Positions 1-8,315 of a stretch of 64,000 nucleotides of DNA are shown here, piece after piece. Positions within the stretch are counted from its first letter, which is position 1. Every line of letters begins with the position of its first letter. The notes below the pieces were generated by a model that was not told where the DNA came from, did no database searches, and was given only the letters and a program-made list of their open reading frames with translations. The stretch is from Bradyrhizobium sp. cir1 (GTDB lineage Bacteria > Pseudomonadota > Alphaproteobacteria > Rhizobiales > Xanthobacteraceae): NCBI RefSeq assembly GCF_014198245.1, contig NZ_JACIHE010000001.1, positions 186,001 through 250,000 of the forward strand. Reading direction: 5' to 3'. The position numbers and the translations under genes are program-made.

Positions 1-93
1 TTTGTGACTGCTTTTCGCCGCCAACTCGGTGGGAACAAGGGCCAAGGCGGCCACGGCAACGACACACGCGAGCGAGCGTAGGCACTGGTTCAT
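1..93 (-). CDS. N-terminus of a secreted protein (partial)
   Basis: The gene runs leftwards off the window, so only the first 31 codons are visible. They read as a classical Sec signal peptide: MNQCLRS, then a hydrophobic stretch rich in Ala, Val and Leu, then a likely cleavage region around PTELAA. A purine-rich Shine-Dalgarno run (AGGGGGA) lies a few bases before the ATG on this strand, which supports the start. The mature protein is outside the window, so its function cannot be given. It is divergent from the adenylate cyclase gene at 417. Confidence 0.7.
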   Translation of the reverse strand, partial: MNQCLRSLACVVAVAALALVPTELAAKSSHK

Positions 94-416
94 TGGATGG
101 TCCCCCTGCGAAACCACTACAAACCAAGGTCCGCGACGACATGCGGCTTGAGAATCAAAAACGACACCAAAACGATGCCATGACATCGTTTCGCATTCCT
201 CACGCTGTCGCAACAATGCGGCAAAATACGGATGAGGCGAGGGAACTTCCGCAAAGGAGAAAAGGGCAGGCGCTTTAACCTTTGTTAACGATTTGGGCTC
301 GCGCGACGGTTGTGCGCGGTCTGGTGCGTCACAACGGCCAGATTGCGCGTGTTCCCGCCGCCAAATCCGGTGTATTGAGTTCCCTAAGCCGTCCTTTCAG
401 CCTTTGCCCCGCAGCT
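94..416. other. Divergent intergenic region
   Basis: About 320 bases separate the leftward secreted-protein gene from the rightward adenylate cyclase gene. It must hold both promoters. I see no convincing sigma-70 boxes, repeat or RNA gene in it. An in-frame TTG at 282 would extend the cyclase by 45 residues into this region, but that extension looks non-coding. Confidence 0.5.
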
Positions 417-2153
417 ATGCCAATTTTCAACCAGTCGATCCGGCGCAAGATCGTCGGCATCGCCCTCGGGCTAATCGTCCTGATGCTGGTCACCTCGGTC
501 TTGTCGATGGTGATGTCGAGCCAGGTCGGAATCCTGCTGGACGAGCTGACCAACCGCTACATCCCGGCCTATGGCGATCTGGCGCGCGCCAATATCCGCT
601 CGCTGGAGCGGGCGGTGGCGCTGCGGCGCATGGTCATGATGAGGATGCAGTCGCCGACGGACGAGGAGGCCTATGCGGCGCGTCTGCGCGAGTTCGAGGA
701 AGCGGACCGCAGGATCGAGGAGGAGGCCGAGCGCGCGCGCAAGCTGATCAACGCGATCATCGACGATCCCAGGACGCAGTCCGACAACGCGGCGCTGGCG
801 CGGATCGAGATCCGCATCGAGGCCGCCGTCAGCGAGCTGCGTCGCGACCAGAGCGAGGATCACGCCAAACTCCTCAAGCAGATCGACGCAAAGCAGATGG
901 CGGAGGCCCGCGTCACGCTCGAGCACATCGACCTGCTGCGCGACCAGTTCAACCAGAAGATCGACGGCATCCGCGCCGACATGCTCAAGCAGGTCTTCGC
1001 CTCGACGTCGCAGGTGATCAGCCGTCAGCACCAGGCGATCATCGTATCCGGCCTCGTGACTTTGCTCGCAGCGGTGGTCGGCTTTGTCTTCGCGTTGCTG
1101 GTCTCCAGCGGCATCACGCGTCCGGTGCGGCTCCTGCTCGCCGGCACCCGCGAGGTCGAGGCGGGTCGGTTCGACAAGCCCATCACGGTCTCGACGCAGG
1201 ACGAGATCGGCGAGCTCGCCGCCGCCTTCAACCGCATGATCGAGCAGCTCAGGCACAACGAGCGCATCCGCGAGACCTTCGGCCGCTACATCGACCCCAA
1301 GGTGGTGGAGGGCCTGATCGACCGGCCGGAGGTCGCCATCGACGGCCAGCGCCGGGTGATGACCATCATGTTCTGCGACATGAGCGGCTTCACCTCGATG
1401 AGCGAGGGCATGACCCCGCGCGGCCTCGTCAAGGTGATGAATCACTACTTCACGGTCATGTCCGCGCCCGTCAGGAGCAATCGCGGCGTGATCGACAAAT
1501 ATATCGGCGACGCCATTATGGCCTATTGGGGTCCGCCCTTCATCGAAGGGGACGAGCCGGCGCTGCTCGCCGGCCTTGCCGCCATCGAGATGGCCGACCA
1601 GGTGCCCGCGCTGCAGAAGCAGCTGCCGGATCTGCTCGGCATCCGCGCCATGCCGGCGCCGTGCGACCTGCGGATCGGCATTGCCACCGGAGAGGTCCTG
1701 ACCGGCAGCATCGGCTCAGAGCTGATGATGAGCTTCACCGTGATGGGCGATGCCGTGAACCTCGCCTCCCGGCTCGAGGCCGCCAACAAGGTCTACGGCA
1801 CCCGCATCCTGATCGCGCAGGCAACGGCGGATGCGATCGGCCCGCAGCTCGAGCTGCGTGAGGTCGATCGTCTCGCGGTCGCCGGCCAGACCGCGCCGCA
1901 AGCGATCTTCGAGGTGATGGGCAGGGCAGGCGCGCTGACCGAGGCGCAAGCGAGCCTGGGACAGCACTATGCCGCAGGCCTCGCCGCCTATCGCACCTGC
2001 CGCTTCGCCGAAGCCCGCGCCGCCTTCAACGCAGCGCTCCAAGCCGTCCCAGGCGACGGTCCCTCGCGCACGCTGCTCGGTCGCATCGCGCAGTTCGAGG
2101 CCAATCCGCCGGAGGCGGGCTGGGACGGCGCATGGCGGTTGGAGCAGAAATAG
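417..2153 (+). CDS. Membrane-bound class III adenylate/guanylate cyclase with HAMP domain
   Basis: Predicted to make cAMP (or cGMP) from the nucleoside triphosphate at the inner membrane in response to a periplasmic signal. From the ATG at 417 it is 578 residues. It has a first membrane helix at about 11-34, a mostly helical, charged periplasmic sensor region, a second helix at about 205-230, a HAMP linker (SSGITRPVR to FNRMIEQL), and a class III cyclase domain from about residue 311. That domain holds the metal-binding FCDMSGFT and the KYIGDAIMAYWG segment. About 65 C-terminal residues look like a degenerate TPR. A longer start (TTG, 282) is possible but lacks coding character. Choosing between ATP and GTP as substrate is not possible by eye. 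This architecture is abundant in Bradyrhizobium. Confidence 0.9.
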   Translation: MPIFNQSIRRKIVGIALGLIVLMLVTSVLSMVMSSQVGILLDELTNRYIPAYGDLARANIRSLERAVALRRMVMMRMQSPTDEEAYAARLREFEEADRRIEEEAERARKLINAIIDDPRTQSDNAALARIEIRIEAAVSELRRDQSEDHAKLLKQIDAKQMAEARVTLEHIDLLRDQFNQKIDGIRADMLKQVFASTSQVISRQHQAIIVSGLVTLLAAVVGFVFALLVSSGITRPVRLLLAGTREVEAGRFDKPITVSTQDEIGELAAAFNRMIEQLRHNERIRETFGRYIDPKVVEGLIDRPEVAIDGQRRVMTIMFCDMSGFTSMSEGMTPRGLVKVMNHYFTVMSAPVRSNRGVIDKYIGDAIMAYWGPPFIEGDEPALLAGLAAIEMADQVPALQKQLPDLLGIRAMPAPCDLRIGIATGEVLTGSIGSELMMSFTVMGDAVNLASRLEAANKVYGTRILIAQATADAIGPQLELREVDRLAVAGQTAPQAIFEVMGRAGALTEAQASLGQHYAAGLAAYRTCRFAEARAAFNAALQAVPGDGPSRTLLGRIAQFEANPPEAGWDGAWRLEQK

Positions 2154-2280
2154 GTAGCGGCATCCTCTTCTCGCTGCGTAGGGCGGCGAAAATTGATGCT
2201 ACCCCATAACGATGTTCGTCGTGACCTATTTCCCGGGCTTAGGTTGATTGTCCTTGAGGCGTTTGAATGGGGACACGCCG

Positions 2281-2457
2281 ATGACAGAACTTGAGGACAG
2301 GCTGGAACGGTTCGAGACACTCACCGCCGAATGCGAGCTGATCGCCAAGCTCGCCACCGACAGCACCAAGCGCGAATTCTACCTGAAACTGTCAGAACAG
2401 TACCGCCAACTCGCGGTGGACATGCGGCAGGCGATCGCGACCAAAGCCGCGGCCTGA
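2281..2457 (+). CDS. Small conserved hypothetical protein
   Basis: A 58-residue, highly charged, probably all-helical protein (MTELEDRLERFETLT at the start, Ala-rich end). The ATG at 2281 is preferred over the in-frame TTG at 2248 because the intervening codons do not resemble the rest. There is no signal peptide, membrane helix or cysteine. The KREFYLKLSEQYRQLA stretch is typical of short Bradyrhizobium hypothetical proteins that I have seen but cannot assign. It stands alone after the cyclase gene, with no clear operon. Confidence 0.65.
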   Translation: MTELEDRLERFETLTAECELIAKLATDSTKREFYLKLSEQYRQLAVDMRQAIATKAAA

Positions 2458-2609
2458 CGCCAGCTGCAATCCGTTTTTAATCTTTGGCGCGCATCCTCCG
2501 GGGATGCGAGCGTCGAGCTTCCATGGTTGCTCGCGGTGGGAATGCCGGGGTCCGTTGCGGTGCAACGTGCCTCGCTGACGTCGCCTTGCCGCTCCTACAG
2601 GGCAATCCC

Positions 2610-2822
2610 ATGCGTCTTCTTGCAGTCCTTGTTCTCACGCTCGCAACGGCAGCCTGCAACCAGGAGCAGGACATCACCGGGTCGACCTCGACCTGTCCGA
2701 TGCGGAACTACAGCTCGTACAATGCGCGCGACATGAACCAGTGCGTTGCCGCCTGCAAGGCGTGCGACCGCGGCACCACGGTCACCTGCACCACCTCCTG
2801 CACCCTCAAGGGCGCGCACTGA
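2610..2822 (+). CDS. Small cysteine-rich lipoprotein
   Basis: Seventy residues. MRLLAVLVLTLATAAC is a lipoprotein signal with lipobox (A-T-A-A-C), so the mature protein should be anchored by Cys16. The mature part is about 54 residues and contains further cysteines (CPMRN, QCVAAC, ACDRG, VTCTTSC), probably disulphide-bonded in the periplasm. I place the start at the ATG at 2610, just before the signal peptide; longer in-frame starts add a non-hydrophobic leader. Function unknown. Confidence 0.7.
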   Translation: MRLLAVLVLTLATAACNQEQDITGSTSTCPMRNYSSYNARDMNQCVAACKACDRGTTVTCTTSCTLKGAH

Positions 2823-2958
2823 GCCTTTCGGAGGCCGGCGGATCGGGAACAGCGAGGCTGTTGGCTCCGCAGGGCGCGAGGCTGACGGTGCCACGGCACC
2901 GGAACGATTCACTTGGGTTAATCATTGAAGGGGCGGGCAGGACGCGGAGTCCGATGGA

Positions 2959-3216
2959 ATGGGTATGCTCGATCCCGGGCGGTTTCTGGTGTCGTGCTCG
3001 AAATGCGAGGCGTGGCCGATGGCGGCCAATGTGAAGCGCTCGAGCTGGTCGACGTCCCCGCATGAGGTTCGTTTCGTGTGCCCGCGCTGCCGCCGCGAGG
3101 AAACCGCGATCATCTCCGCCTCGGGCGAATTGACCCCGATCCGGCGCATCGACGTTCCGCCGCGCGACGTTGCCGTGGCCTGGGCTCTGGCGCAACGCCC
3201 GAGAGGCCGGACGTAG
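2959..3216 (+). CDS. Small zinc-ribbon-like protein
   Basis: Eighty-five residues with two CxxC pairs, CSKC near residue 13 and CPRC near residue 41, spaced as in a zinc ribbon. The C-terminal half contains IRRIDVPPRDVAVAWAL and a basic tail. There is no signal peptide, so it is likely cytoplasmic and may bind metal or nucleic acid; that is inference from the cysteine pattern only. It may be cotranscribed with the next small gene at 3309, as only about 90 bases separate them. Confidence 0.6.
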   Translation: MGMLDPGRFLVSCSKCEAWPMAANVKRSSWSTSPHEVRFVCPRCRREETAIISASGELTPIRRIDVPPRDVAVAWALAQRPRGRT

Positions 3217-3308
3217 ACGGCCGGCACATCCTTCGCTTTCCGTTTTGGAACCCGGCCGATCGCCACGGCGTTTCCGCCTCCGACGTCAACGCGATCGAGG
3301 CCGTGCGA

Positions 3309-3530
3309 ATGATCAGCGAGCATTTCGACACCCGCACCCGTATCAACATGAAGCTGGCGCTGGAACGGGTCTGCCGCAGTCGCCCCCGCGGCGAGGACCA
3401 TGGCTTCCGCAAATCCGTGGCCGAAAACATCATCCGCTGTGCGCTGGCGGGCCGGACCGGCATCAGCCAGCTTGTCGACGCCGGCGAGCGGGCGGTGATC
3501 CGGACGCATACGGAGAAAAAGTTCGGCTAA
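3309..3530 (+). CDS. Small conserved hypothetical protein
   Basis: A 73-residue basic protein (MISEHFDTRTRINMKLALE at the start, ending in a Lys-Lys-Phe-Gly tail). The composition is helical with scattered cysteines. I chose the ATG at 3309 because sequence upstream in this frame is the shadow of the preceding gene. The sequence style is typical of conserved Bradyrhizobium hypotheticals. The stop codon TAA forms the first bases of the REP-like palindrome that follows. Confidence 0.6.
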   Translation: MISEHFDTRTRINMKLALERVCRSRPRGEDHGFRKSVAENIIRCALAGRTGISQLVDAGERAVIRTHTEKKFG

Positions 3531-3630
3531 AGCATGATCCGGAAAAGTGCGAAGCGGTTTTCCGGAAAGGTCATGCGTAAACAACAACCTAAAGCGTGAT
3601 GACGATTCATCCCAATCTCATCGCGCTTTA
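3529..3630. repeat. Two adjacent REP-like palindromes
   Basis: Two different imperfect palindromes lie side by side. The first pairs GCATGATCCGGAAAA with TTTTCCGGAAAGGTCATGC. The second pairs AAAGCGTGATGA with TCATCGCGCTTT around 3591-3630. I recognise both as dispersed intergenic repeats of Bradyrhizobium/Rhodopseudomonas genomes. The first begins at the stop codon of the gene before it, so it may also act as a 3' end stabiliser or terminator-like hairpin. Confidence 0.8.
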
Positions 3631-3710
3631 GCTCCAACTGCGGCCGCTTCTCGCGTGCATGTCATATCGTGGCCCCTCGGCATATGTGCTAGGATCACCA
3701 GCGGAGATCC

Positions 3711-4292
3711 ATGATGCCTGCCGAGATGCTTTCGCCCGACGTTGATCGTTCCCGCCTTCACCCGGTCGCGCCGCGCCTCGCGCCGATGTTCTGCCTTGCG
3801 CTGCTGACGATGTCATGCGCGCTGGCAAGCTTCGCGCTCGCCTGCGCAACGCCGTTTGCAGCGTTCGCCGTCGTCGCGGCCGCGATGTTGCCGCTGCGCC
3901 CGGCACTGCTCGTCGTCACCGGCGCCTGGCTGGTGAACCAGAGCATCGGCTTCGGTGTGCTGCACTACCCGGTCGATGGCAGCACTCTCGTCTGGGGTTT
4001 TGTGATCGGTGCCGCTGCGCTGGCCGCGACCGCGGCGTCGTCTGCCGTGCTCCGCACGCTGCCGCAGGGCCGCACGCCGCTGATGCTGGCGAGCACGCTC
4101 GCTGTCGCCTACGCGACCTATGAGTTCGTGCTGTTCGCCGCGACGCCGCTTCTGGGTGGAGAGAGCGCCTTCACCGCCGCCATCGTGATGCGGCTTGGGG
4201 TTCTCAGCGCAGTCTGGCTCGCCGGCCTCGTCGCTGCCTGCGAGATCGTCTGCCTGGTCGCTCCGTTCCGGCGCAAGACGACGTCGGCCTGA
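3711..4292 (+). CDS. Multi-pass integral membrane protein, unknown function
   Basis: A 193-residue protein with about five or six hydrophobic helices. The first is around residues 26-50 (rich in Ala, Leu and Cys); others cover the PLRPALLVVTGAW, WGFVIGAAALAATAA, LASTLAVAYATYEFVLF and VLSAVWLAGLVAACEIVCLV segments. It ends with a short basic cytoplasmic tail, RRKTTSA. A purine-rich GCGGAG precedes tandem ATGs at 3711 and 3714. I cannot name a family. The organisation resembles small predicted permease subunits, but no substrate motif is visible. Confidence 0.7.
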   Translation: MMPAEMLSPDVDRSRLHPVAPRLAPMFCLALLTMSCALASFALACATPFAAFAVVAAAMLPLRPALLVVTGAWLVNQSIGFGVLHYPVDGSTLVWGFVIGAAALAATAASSAVLRTLPQGRTPLMLASTLAVAYATYEFVLFAATPLLGGESAFTAAIVMRLGVLSAVWLAGLVAACEIVCLVAPFRRKTTSA

Positions 4293-4297
4293 GCAGC

Positions 4298-4384
4298 CAC
4301 CCGGATGGAGCGCCGCGAAATCCGGGAAAAGTGTCTCGCCGAACGAGCGGTCTCGGATTGCGCTTCGCTCCATCCGCGCTACGG
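4298..4384. repeat. BIME-like inverted repeat
   Basis: The left arm CCCGGATGGAGCGCCGCGAA is answered by a right arm TTGCGCTTCGCTCCATCCG, giving a long imperfect hairpin. This is one of the commonest intergenic repeats in Bradyrhizobium. It lies directly after the stop of the membrane protein gene at 4292. Confidence 0.8.
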
Positions 4385-4417
4385 ACCGGCCTGTGTCGCC
4401 CGGCTGTCAACCGGCCA

Positions 4418-5045
4418 CCGTGAAAATATTCCGCTTTACCGAAATTCGGAAATGTCGTATGCCTTGCCCATCCCGGCTCATCCTTGAGGGGCGATCATGT
4501 GGTCGTCATTTTCGCGAGCCGGGCTTGCGGTGGACGCGGCAGCGTCGGGCGCGAGAGGTTAGGGCAGGGCGGATTGCTCTCCGTGAGCCCAAAACTTCGC
4601 GCGGACGAACGGCGCTGTCAGGTTCGTCTCGTCTGTAAGTTTCCGGCTCCGTCGACAGGGCTGGGAAAACTGCGGCGAAATGGCGGGCCGCGCGTACGGC
4701 AAAACCGTGTGGTTCCGGCCGTCGTTGCTACGGTCAAGCTCTTGCGGATGCGGCAGTTGCGTCAACCGGCGCGGTGCCGGTGAATTCCGTGAGAGTGAGG
4801 GAGGCCAGAACGAACTCGGCTCCCGGGAGAGCGCGGCATAAGCCGTCCAACCACTGCGCAGGGAAGGCCGTGTGTTGGGCTCCACCTGTATGCTGCTGTG
4901 CGGTTCTTTTGCGCACCATTTTTGCGCAGCGGACCGCAGGTGCCAGCCGGCACCCGGCCTTCCCTGTGCCCTCTTGGACAAGAGGGTGGAGAGATCAAGC
5001 AAAGCTCGGGCGAAATCAGCCGCGAGACGGCGAAGGCGTGTCTGC
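4418..5045 (+). repeat. Large dispersed repeat, copy A
   Basis: A non-coding stretch of roughly 630 bases, matched in the opposite orientation at 55078-55625. Shared landmarks include CTTTACCGAAATTCGGAA near the left end, GTACGGCAAAACCGTGTGGT, CGGCATAAGCCGT, CACTGCGCAGGGAAGGCCG, the cccggcc-type run at about 4945-4965, and AAGCTCGGGCGA near the right end. I recognise this as a multi-copy element of Bradyrhizobium-related genomes. All reading frames across it are interrupted or lack coding character, so it is probably not a gene. Boundaries are approximate. Confidence 0.8.
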
Positions 5046-5120
5046 GATTCGAAATGCGAGCCGAACGAGCGACGCTGCTGCCTCGTACTCCGTCATTGCG
5101 AGCGCCACACTTCGCTCTCG

Positions 5121-5255
5121 TGCCCCGGACGCAGCGCAGCGTCCCTTCGACGGTGCGCTGCAGAGCCGGGGCCCATCCATCCGTGCGGCGCCGTGCTGCC
5201 CTGGGTCCCGGCTCTGCGCCGCAACGCCTTACGCGTTGCGGCTTGTCCGGGACGC
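5121..5255. repeat. GC-rich clover-like intergenic repeat
   Basis: GCCCCGGACGCAGCGCAGCG at the left pairs with a right end reading GCTTGTCCGGGACGCGAG; internal arms GAGCCGGGGCCCA and TGGGTCCCGGCTC also pair. This gives a multi-armed fold of a type common between Bradyrhizobium genes. It sits between large repeat copy A and the ilvD promoter region. Confidence 0.75.
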
Positions 5256-5636
5256 GAGCGATGCATCTCACTCGCGAGGGGGGCAGCGACTCACTTCGTG
5301 GGTGTGCGTGTCCGCCGGTCCAAGTCGGATGCGCGTTGCCTATCGAAAAACCTCAAGTTGTGCCCCGTCATCTTCGCGGCGGTATCCAAGTAGCCATCTC
5401 CGTGTCTTCCCGGTAACGATTGTGCTGTCTACGCAACACCCATTCCGGATTAAGCCCTCATCGCCAGCCGTTCGCATCACCGCCGCTTTTTGGCCACACC
5501 CGAACATGAATAAAATCGCTCTAAGTTTTTCAGGGAAGCGGCGGTCCGCGAAGGCGACGGGAAATCCCCAAGGTCGATTCAAATCTTGGCTCTGATTTTT
5601 CGGGTCTGAAAGGGTTGACCGGGGAAACTGGTTGCG
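5256..5636. other. Leader/promoter region of ilvD
   Basis: About 380 bases without a gene or repeat that I recognise. It is more AT-rich than its surroundings, especially 5500-5600, as expected of a promoter. I see no leader peptide with runs of Ile, Leu or Val codons, so attenuation is not supported by eye. Confidence 0.45.
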
Positions 5637-7361
5637 ATGGACGCGAAGAGTAACATCAAGCAGAGGCTGCCGAGCCGTCACGTGACGGAAGGCCCTGCGC
5701 GCGCACCCCATCGCTCCTACTTCTACGCCATGGGTCTGACCACCGAGCAGATCCACCAACCCTTCGTCGGTGTCGCCTCGTGCTGGAACGAAGCCGCTCC
5801 CTGCAACATCGCCTTGATGCGCCAGGCGCAGGCAGTGAAGAAGGGCGTCGCGTCCGCCGGGGGCACGCCGCGCGAGTTCTGCACCATCACAGTGACCGAC
5901 GGCATCGCCATGGGCCATGACGGCATGCGCTCCTCGCTGCCGTCGCGCGAATGCATCGCCGATTCCGTCGAGCTGACCGTGCGCGGCCACGCCTACGACG
6001 CGCTCGTCGGCCTTGCCGGCTGCGACAAGTCGCTGCCCGGCATGATGATGGCGATGGTCCGCCTCAACGTGCCCTCGATCTTCATCTACGGCGGCTCGAT
6101 CCTGCCCGGCAATTTCCGCGGACAGCAGGTCACCGTGCAGGACATGTTCGAGGCCGTCGGCAAGCATTCGGTCGGCGCCATGTCGGACGAGGATCTCGAC
6201 GAGATCGAGCGCGTGGCGTGCCCCTCCGCGGGCGCCTGCGGCGCGCAGTTTACCGCCAACACCATGGCGACCGTCTCCGAAGCGATCGGCCTTGCGCTGC
6301 CTTACTCGGCCGGAGCCCCGGCACCCTATGAGATCCGCGACGCCTTCTGCATGACTGCGGGCGAGAAGGTGATGGACCTGATCGCCGAGAACATCCGGCC
6401 GCGCGACATCGTGACCCGCAAGGCGCTGGAGAATGCCGCCGCCGTGGTCGCGGCCTCCGGCGGCTCGACCAATGCTGCGCTGCACCTTCCGGCGATCGCG
6501 CATGAGTGCGGTATCAAGTTCGACCTGTTCGACGTCGCCGAAATCTTCAAAAAGACACCTTATGTCGCGGATTTGAAGCCGGGCGGCCGTTATGTCGCCA
6601 AAGACATGTTTGAAGTAGGTGGCATACCGCTTCTGATGAAGACGCTGCTCGACAACGGATTTCTCCACGGCGACTGCATTACGGTCACCGGTCGAACGAT
6701 CGCCGAAAACCTCAAAAGCGTGAAGTGGAATCCGCACCAGGATGTGGTGCACCCGGCAGACAACCCCATCACCGTCACCGGCGGTGTGGTCGGTCTGAAG
6801 GGCAATTTGGCGCCAGAAGGTGCGATCGTGAAAGTCGCGGGAATGTCCAACCTCAAGTTTACCGGTCCGGCCAGGTGCTTTGACCGGGAGGAGGACGCGT
6901 TCGAGGCCGTTCAGAACCGCACCTACAAGGAAGGCGAAGTCATCGTCATCCGCTACGAGGGCCCCAAGGGCGGCCCCGGCATGCGGGAAATGCTCCAGAC
7001 CACCGCAGTGCTGACCGGCCAGGGCATGGGCGGCAAGATCGCTCTCATCACCGACGGGCGCTTCTCCGGCGCCACCCGCGGCTTCTGCATCGGCCATGTC
7101 GGCCCTGAGGCGGCGGTCGGCGGTCCGATCGGGCTGCTCGAGGACGGCGACATCATCGAGATCGACGCGGACGTCGGGACCCTTAACGTAAAATTGAGCG
7201 ACCAGGAGCTCGCCCAGCGCAAAACCAAATGGAGCGCTCGCGCGACTAACCACACGTCGGGTGCGCTCTGGAAATATGCTCAGCAGGTTGGACCAGCGGT
7301 CGGGGGGGCTGTGACCCATCCGGGCGGCGCGCACGAGAAACAGTGCTATGCGGACATCTAG
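5637..7361 (+). CDS. ilvD: Dihydroxy-acid dehydratase
   Basis: Catalyses the penultimate step of valine and isoleucine synthesis, dehydrating 2,3-dihydroxy acids to 2-oxo acids in the cytoplasm with an iron-sulphur cluster. It is 574 residues, the usual length for the IlvD/Edd family. Visible family motifs are [10 protein letters not shown] (Cys49/Cys56), [11 protein letters not shown] (Cys129), [16 protein letters not shown] (Cys195/Cys201), [12 protein letters not shown] near the C-terminus and the [11 protein letters not shown] segment. The gene follows a repeat-rich non-coding region. Its last 14 bases overlap the start of the exoR-like gene, which suggests translational coupling. Confidence 0.97.
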   Translation: MDAKSNIKQRLPSRHVTEGPARAPHRSYFYAMGLTTEQIHQPFVGVASCWNEAAPCNIALMRQAQAVKKGVASAGGTPREFCTITVTDGIAMGHDGMRSSLPSRECIADSVELTVRGHAYDALVGLAGCDKSLPGMMMAMVRLNVPSIFIYGGSILPGNFRGQQVTVQDMFEAVGKHSVGAMSDEDLDEIERVACPSAGACGAQFTANTMATVSEAIGLALPYSAGAPAPYEIRDAFCMTAGEKVMDLIAENIRPRDIVTRKALENAAAVVAASGGSTNAALHLPAIAHECGIKFDLFDVAEIFKKTPYVADLKPGGRYVAKDMFEVGGIPLLMKTLLDNGFLHGDCITVTGRTIAENLKSVKWNPHQDVVHPADNPITVTGGVVGLKGNLAPEGAIVKVAGMSNLKFTGPARCFDREEDAFEAVQNRTYKEGEVIVIRYEGPKGGPGMREMLQTTAVLTGQGMGGKIALITDGRFSGATRGFCIGHVGPEAAVGGPIGLLEDGDIIEIDADVGTLNVKLSDQELAQRKTKWSARATNHTSGALWKYAQQVGPAVGGAVTHPGGAHEKQCYADI

Positions 7362-8169
7362 GCGTGCCATAGTTGCGTTTGTGTTGGGGGCCAGTGCGCT
7401 GGTCGCGCCTGCGCTCGCCTTTGACGGCGCGCCGGTCAACCAGAAGGACGCGACCATCCCCGTCGTGACCACGCTGCCGGGCGCCGCGGGTGCGGTGCGC
7501 GGCAAGGTGGCGCCGGCGACCCAGGAAACCTCGCTCAGCGCCCTGCAATATGCCGCCGAGGGTGGTCATCCCATCGCGCAGTGGAAGCTCGGCCGCATGT
7601 ACGCCAATGGCGACGGCGTCGCCCAGGACGACGTGCGTGCCTTCGAATATTTCAGCCGGATTGCCAACGCGCATGCCGAGGACAGCCCGTCGGCGCCGCA
7701 GGCACAGGTCGTGGCCAACGCCTTCGTCGCGCTCGGCCGCTACTATCTCAGCGGTATCCCGAACTCGAAGATCAAGGCCGACCCGGAGCGGGCGCGGGAG
7801 ATGTTCTCCTATGCCGCCTCCTATTTCGGCAACGCGGACGCCCAGTACGATCTCGCCCGGCTGTACCTGAAGACGCCGGACGCCTCGCGCGAGGACTTCC
7901 GCTACGGCGCCCGCTGGCTCGGCCTTGCCGCACAGAAGGGCCAGCATGAGGCGCAGGCGCTGCTCGGCCAGATGCTGTTCAACGGCGACCGCCTGCCGCG
8001 GCAGGCCGCGCGCGGCCTGATGTGGCTGACGCTGGCGCGCGACAGCGCAGGTGCCGAGGAGACCTGGATCAAGGAAAGCTACAACCGCGCCTTCGCCAAG
8101 GCCTCCGACGACGATCGCGCCATGTGCCTGCAAATGCTGGAGCAATGGGTGCAGGGCCGTAGGGAGTAA
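7348..8169 (+). CDS. exoR: ExoR-like periplasmic Sel1-repeat regulator
   Basis: A 273-residue exported protein with a signal peptide ([19 protein letters not shown], likely cleavage after ALAF), followed by Sel1-type repeats: [75 protein letters not shown]. Length, signal and repeat order match rhizobial ExoR. In Sinorhizobium that protein binds the sensor ExoS in the periplasm and restrains ExoS/ChvI signalling, which controls exopolysaccharide and motility. No exoS/chvI genes are in this window, so the regulatory role is by homology. The start ATG lies inside the ilvD 3' end. A generic Sel1 protein is the alternative. Confidence 0.8.
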   Translation: MRTSRRAIVAFVLGASALVAPALAFDGAPVNQKDATIPVVTTLPGAAGAVRGKVAPATQETSLSALQYAAEGGHPIAQWKLGRMYANGDGVAQDDVRAFEYFSRIANAHAEDSPSAPQAQVVANAFVALGRYYLSGIPNSKIKADPERAREMFSYAASYFGNADAQYDLARLYLKTPDASREDFRYGARWLGLAAQKGQHEAQALLGQMLFNGDRLPRQAARGLMWLTLARDSAGAEETWIKESYNRAFAKASDDDRAMCLQMLEQWVQGRRE

Positions 8170-8182
8170 TCACGACACGCAG

Positions 8183-8305
8183 TCATTCCGGGGCGATGCG
8201 AAGCATCGAACTACGGTGCGCGCTTGCGCACCTGAGAATCTCGAGATTCCCCGGTGCGCAATTGCGCACCTGAGGTTCGGCTCTTCGAGCCGCCGTGGAA
8301 TGACG
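8183..8305. repeat. Intergenic palindromic repeat
   Basis: CATTCCGGGG at the left faces a GGAATGACG right end. Inside are an 18-base perfect palindrome GGTGCGCAATTGCGCACC at 8253-8270 and a 14-base one, GAATCTCGAGATTC, at 8236-8249. This is a known type of Bradyrhizobium intergenic repeat. It separates the convergent exoR-like and exonuclease genes and may serve as a bidirectional terminator. Confidence 0.75.
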
Positions 8306-8315
8306 ACGCCGCAGG

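Noticed and set aside
2922..3587. 221-codon minus-strand frame
   Set aside because: It is opposite two small plus-strand genes with better start sites and a cysteine pattern, and its end lies in a REP-like repeat.
4298..5255. Possible insertion sequence
   Set aside because: There is no transposase frame and no terminal inverted repeats with target duplications that I can see; the stretch is better explained as dispersed repeats.
4774..5595. 273-codon frame in the large repeat
   Set aside because: It runs across three unrelated repeat units and a promoter region; the composition is Arg/Pro/Ser-rich with no motif, as seen in annotated false genes of this repeat family.
5340..7505. 721-codon frame opposite ilvD
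   Set aside because: It is the antisense shadow of ilvD and also runs into the repeat region; it lacks family motifs.
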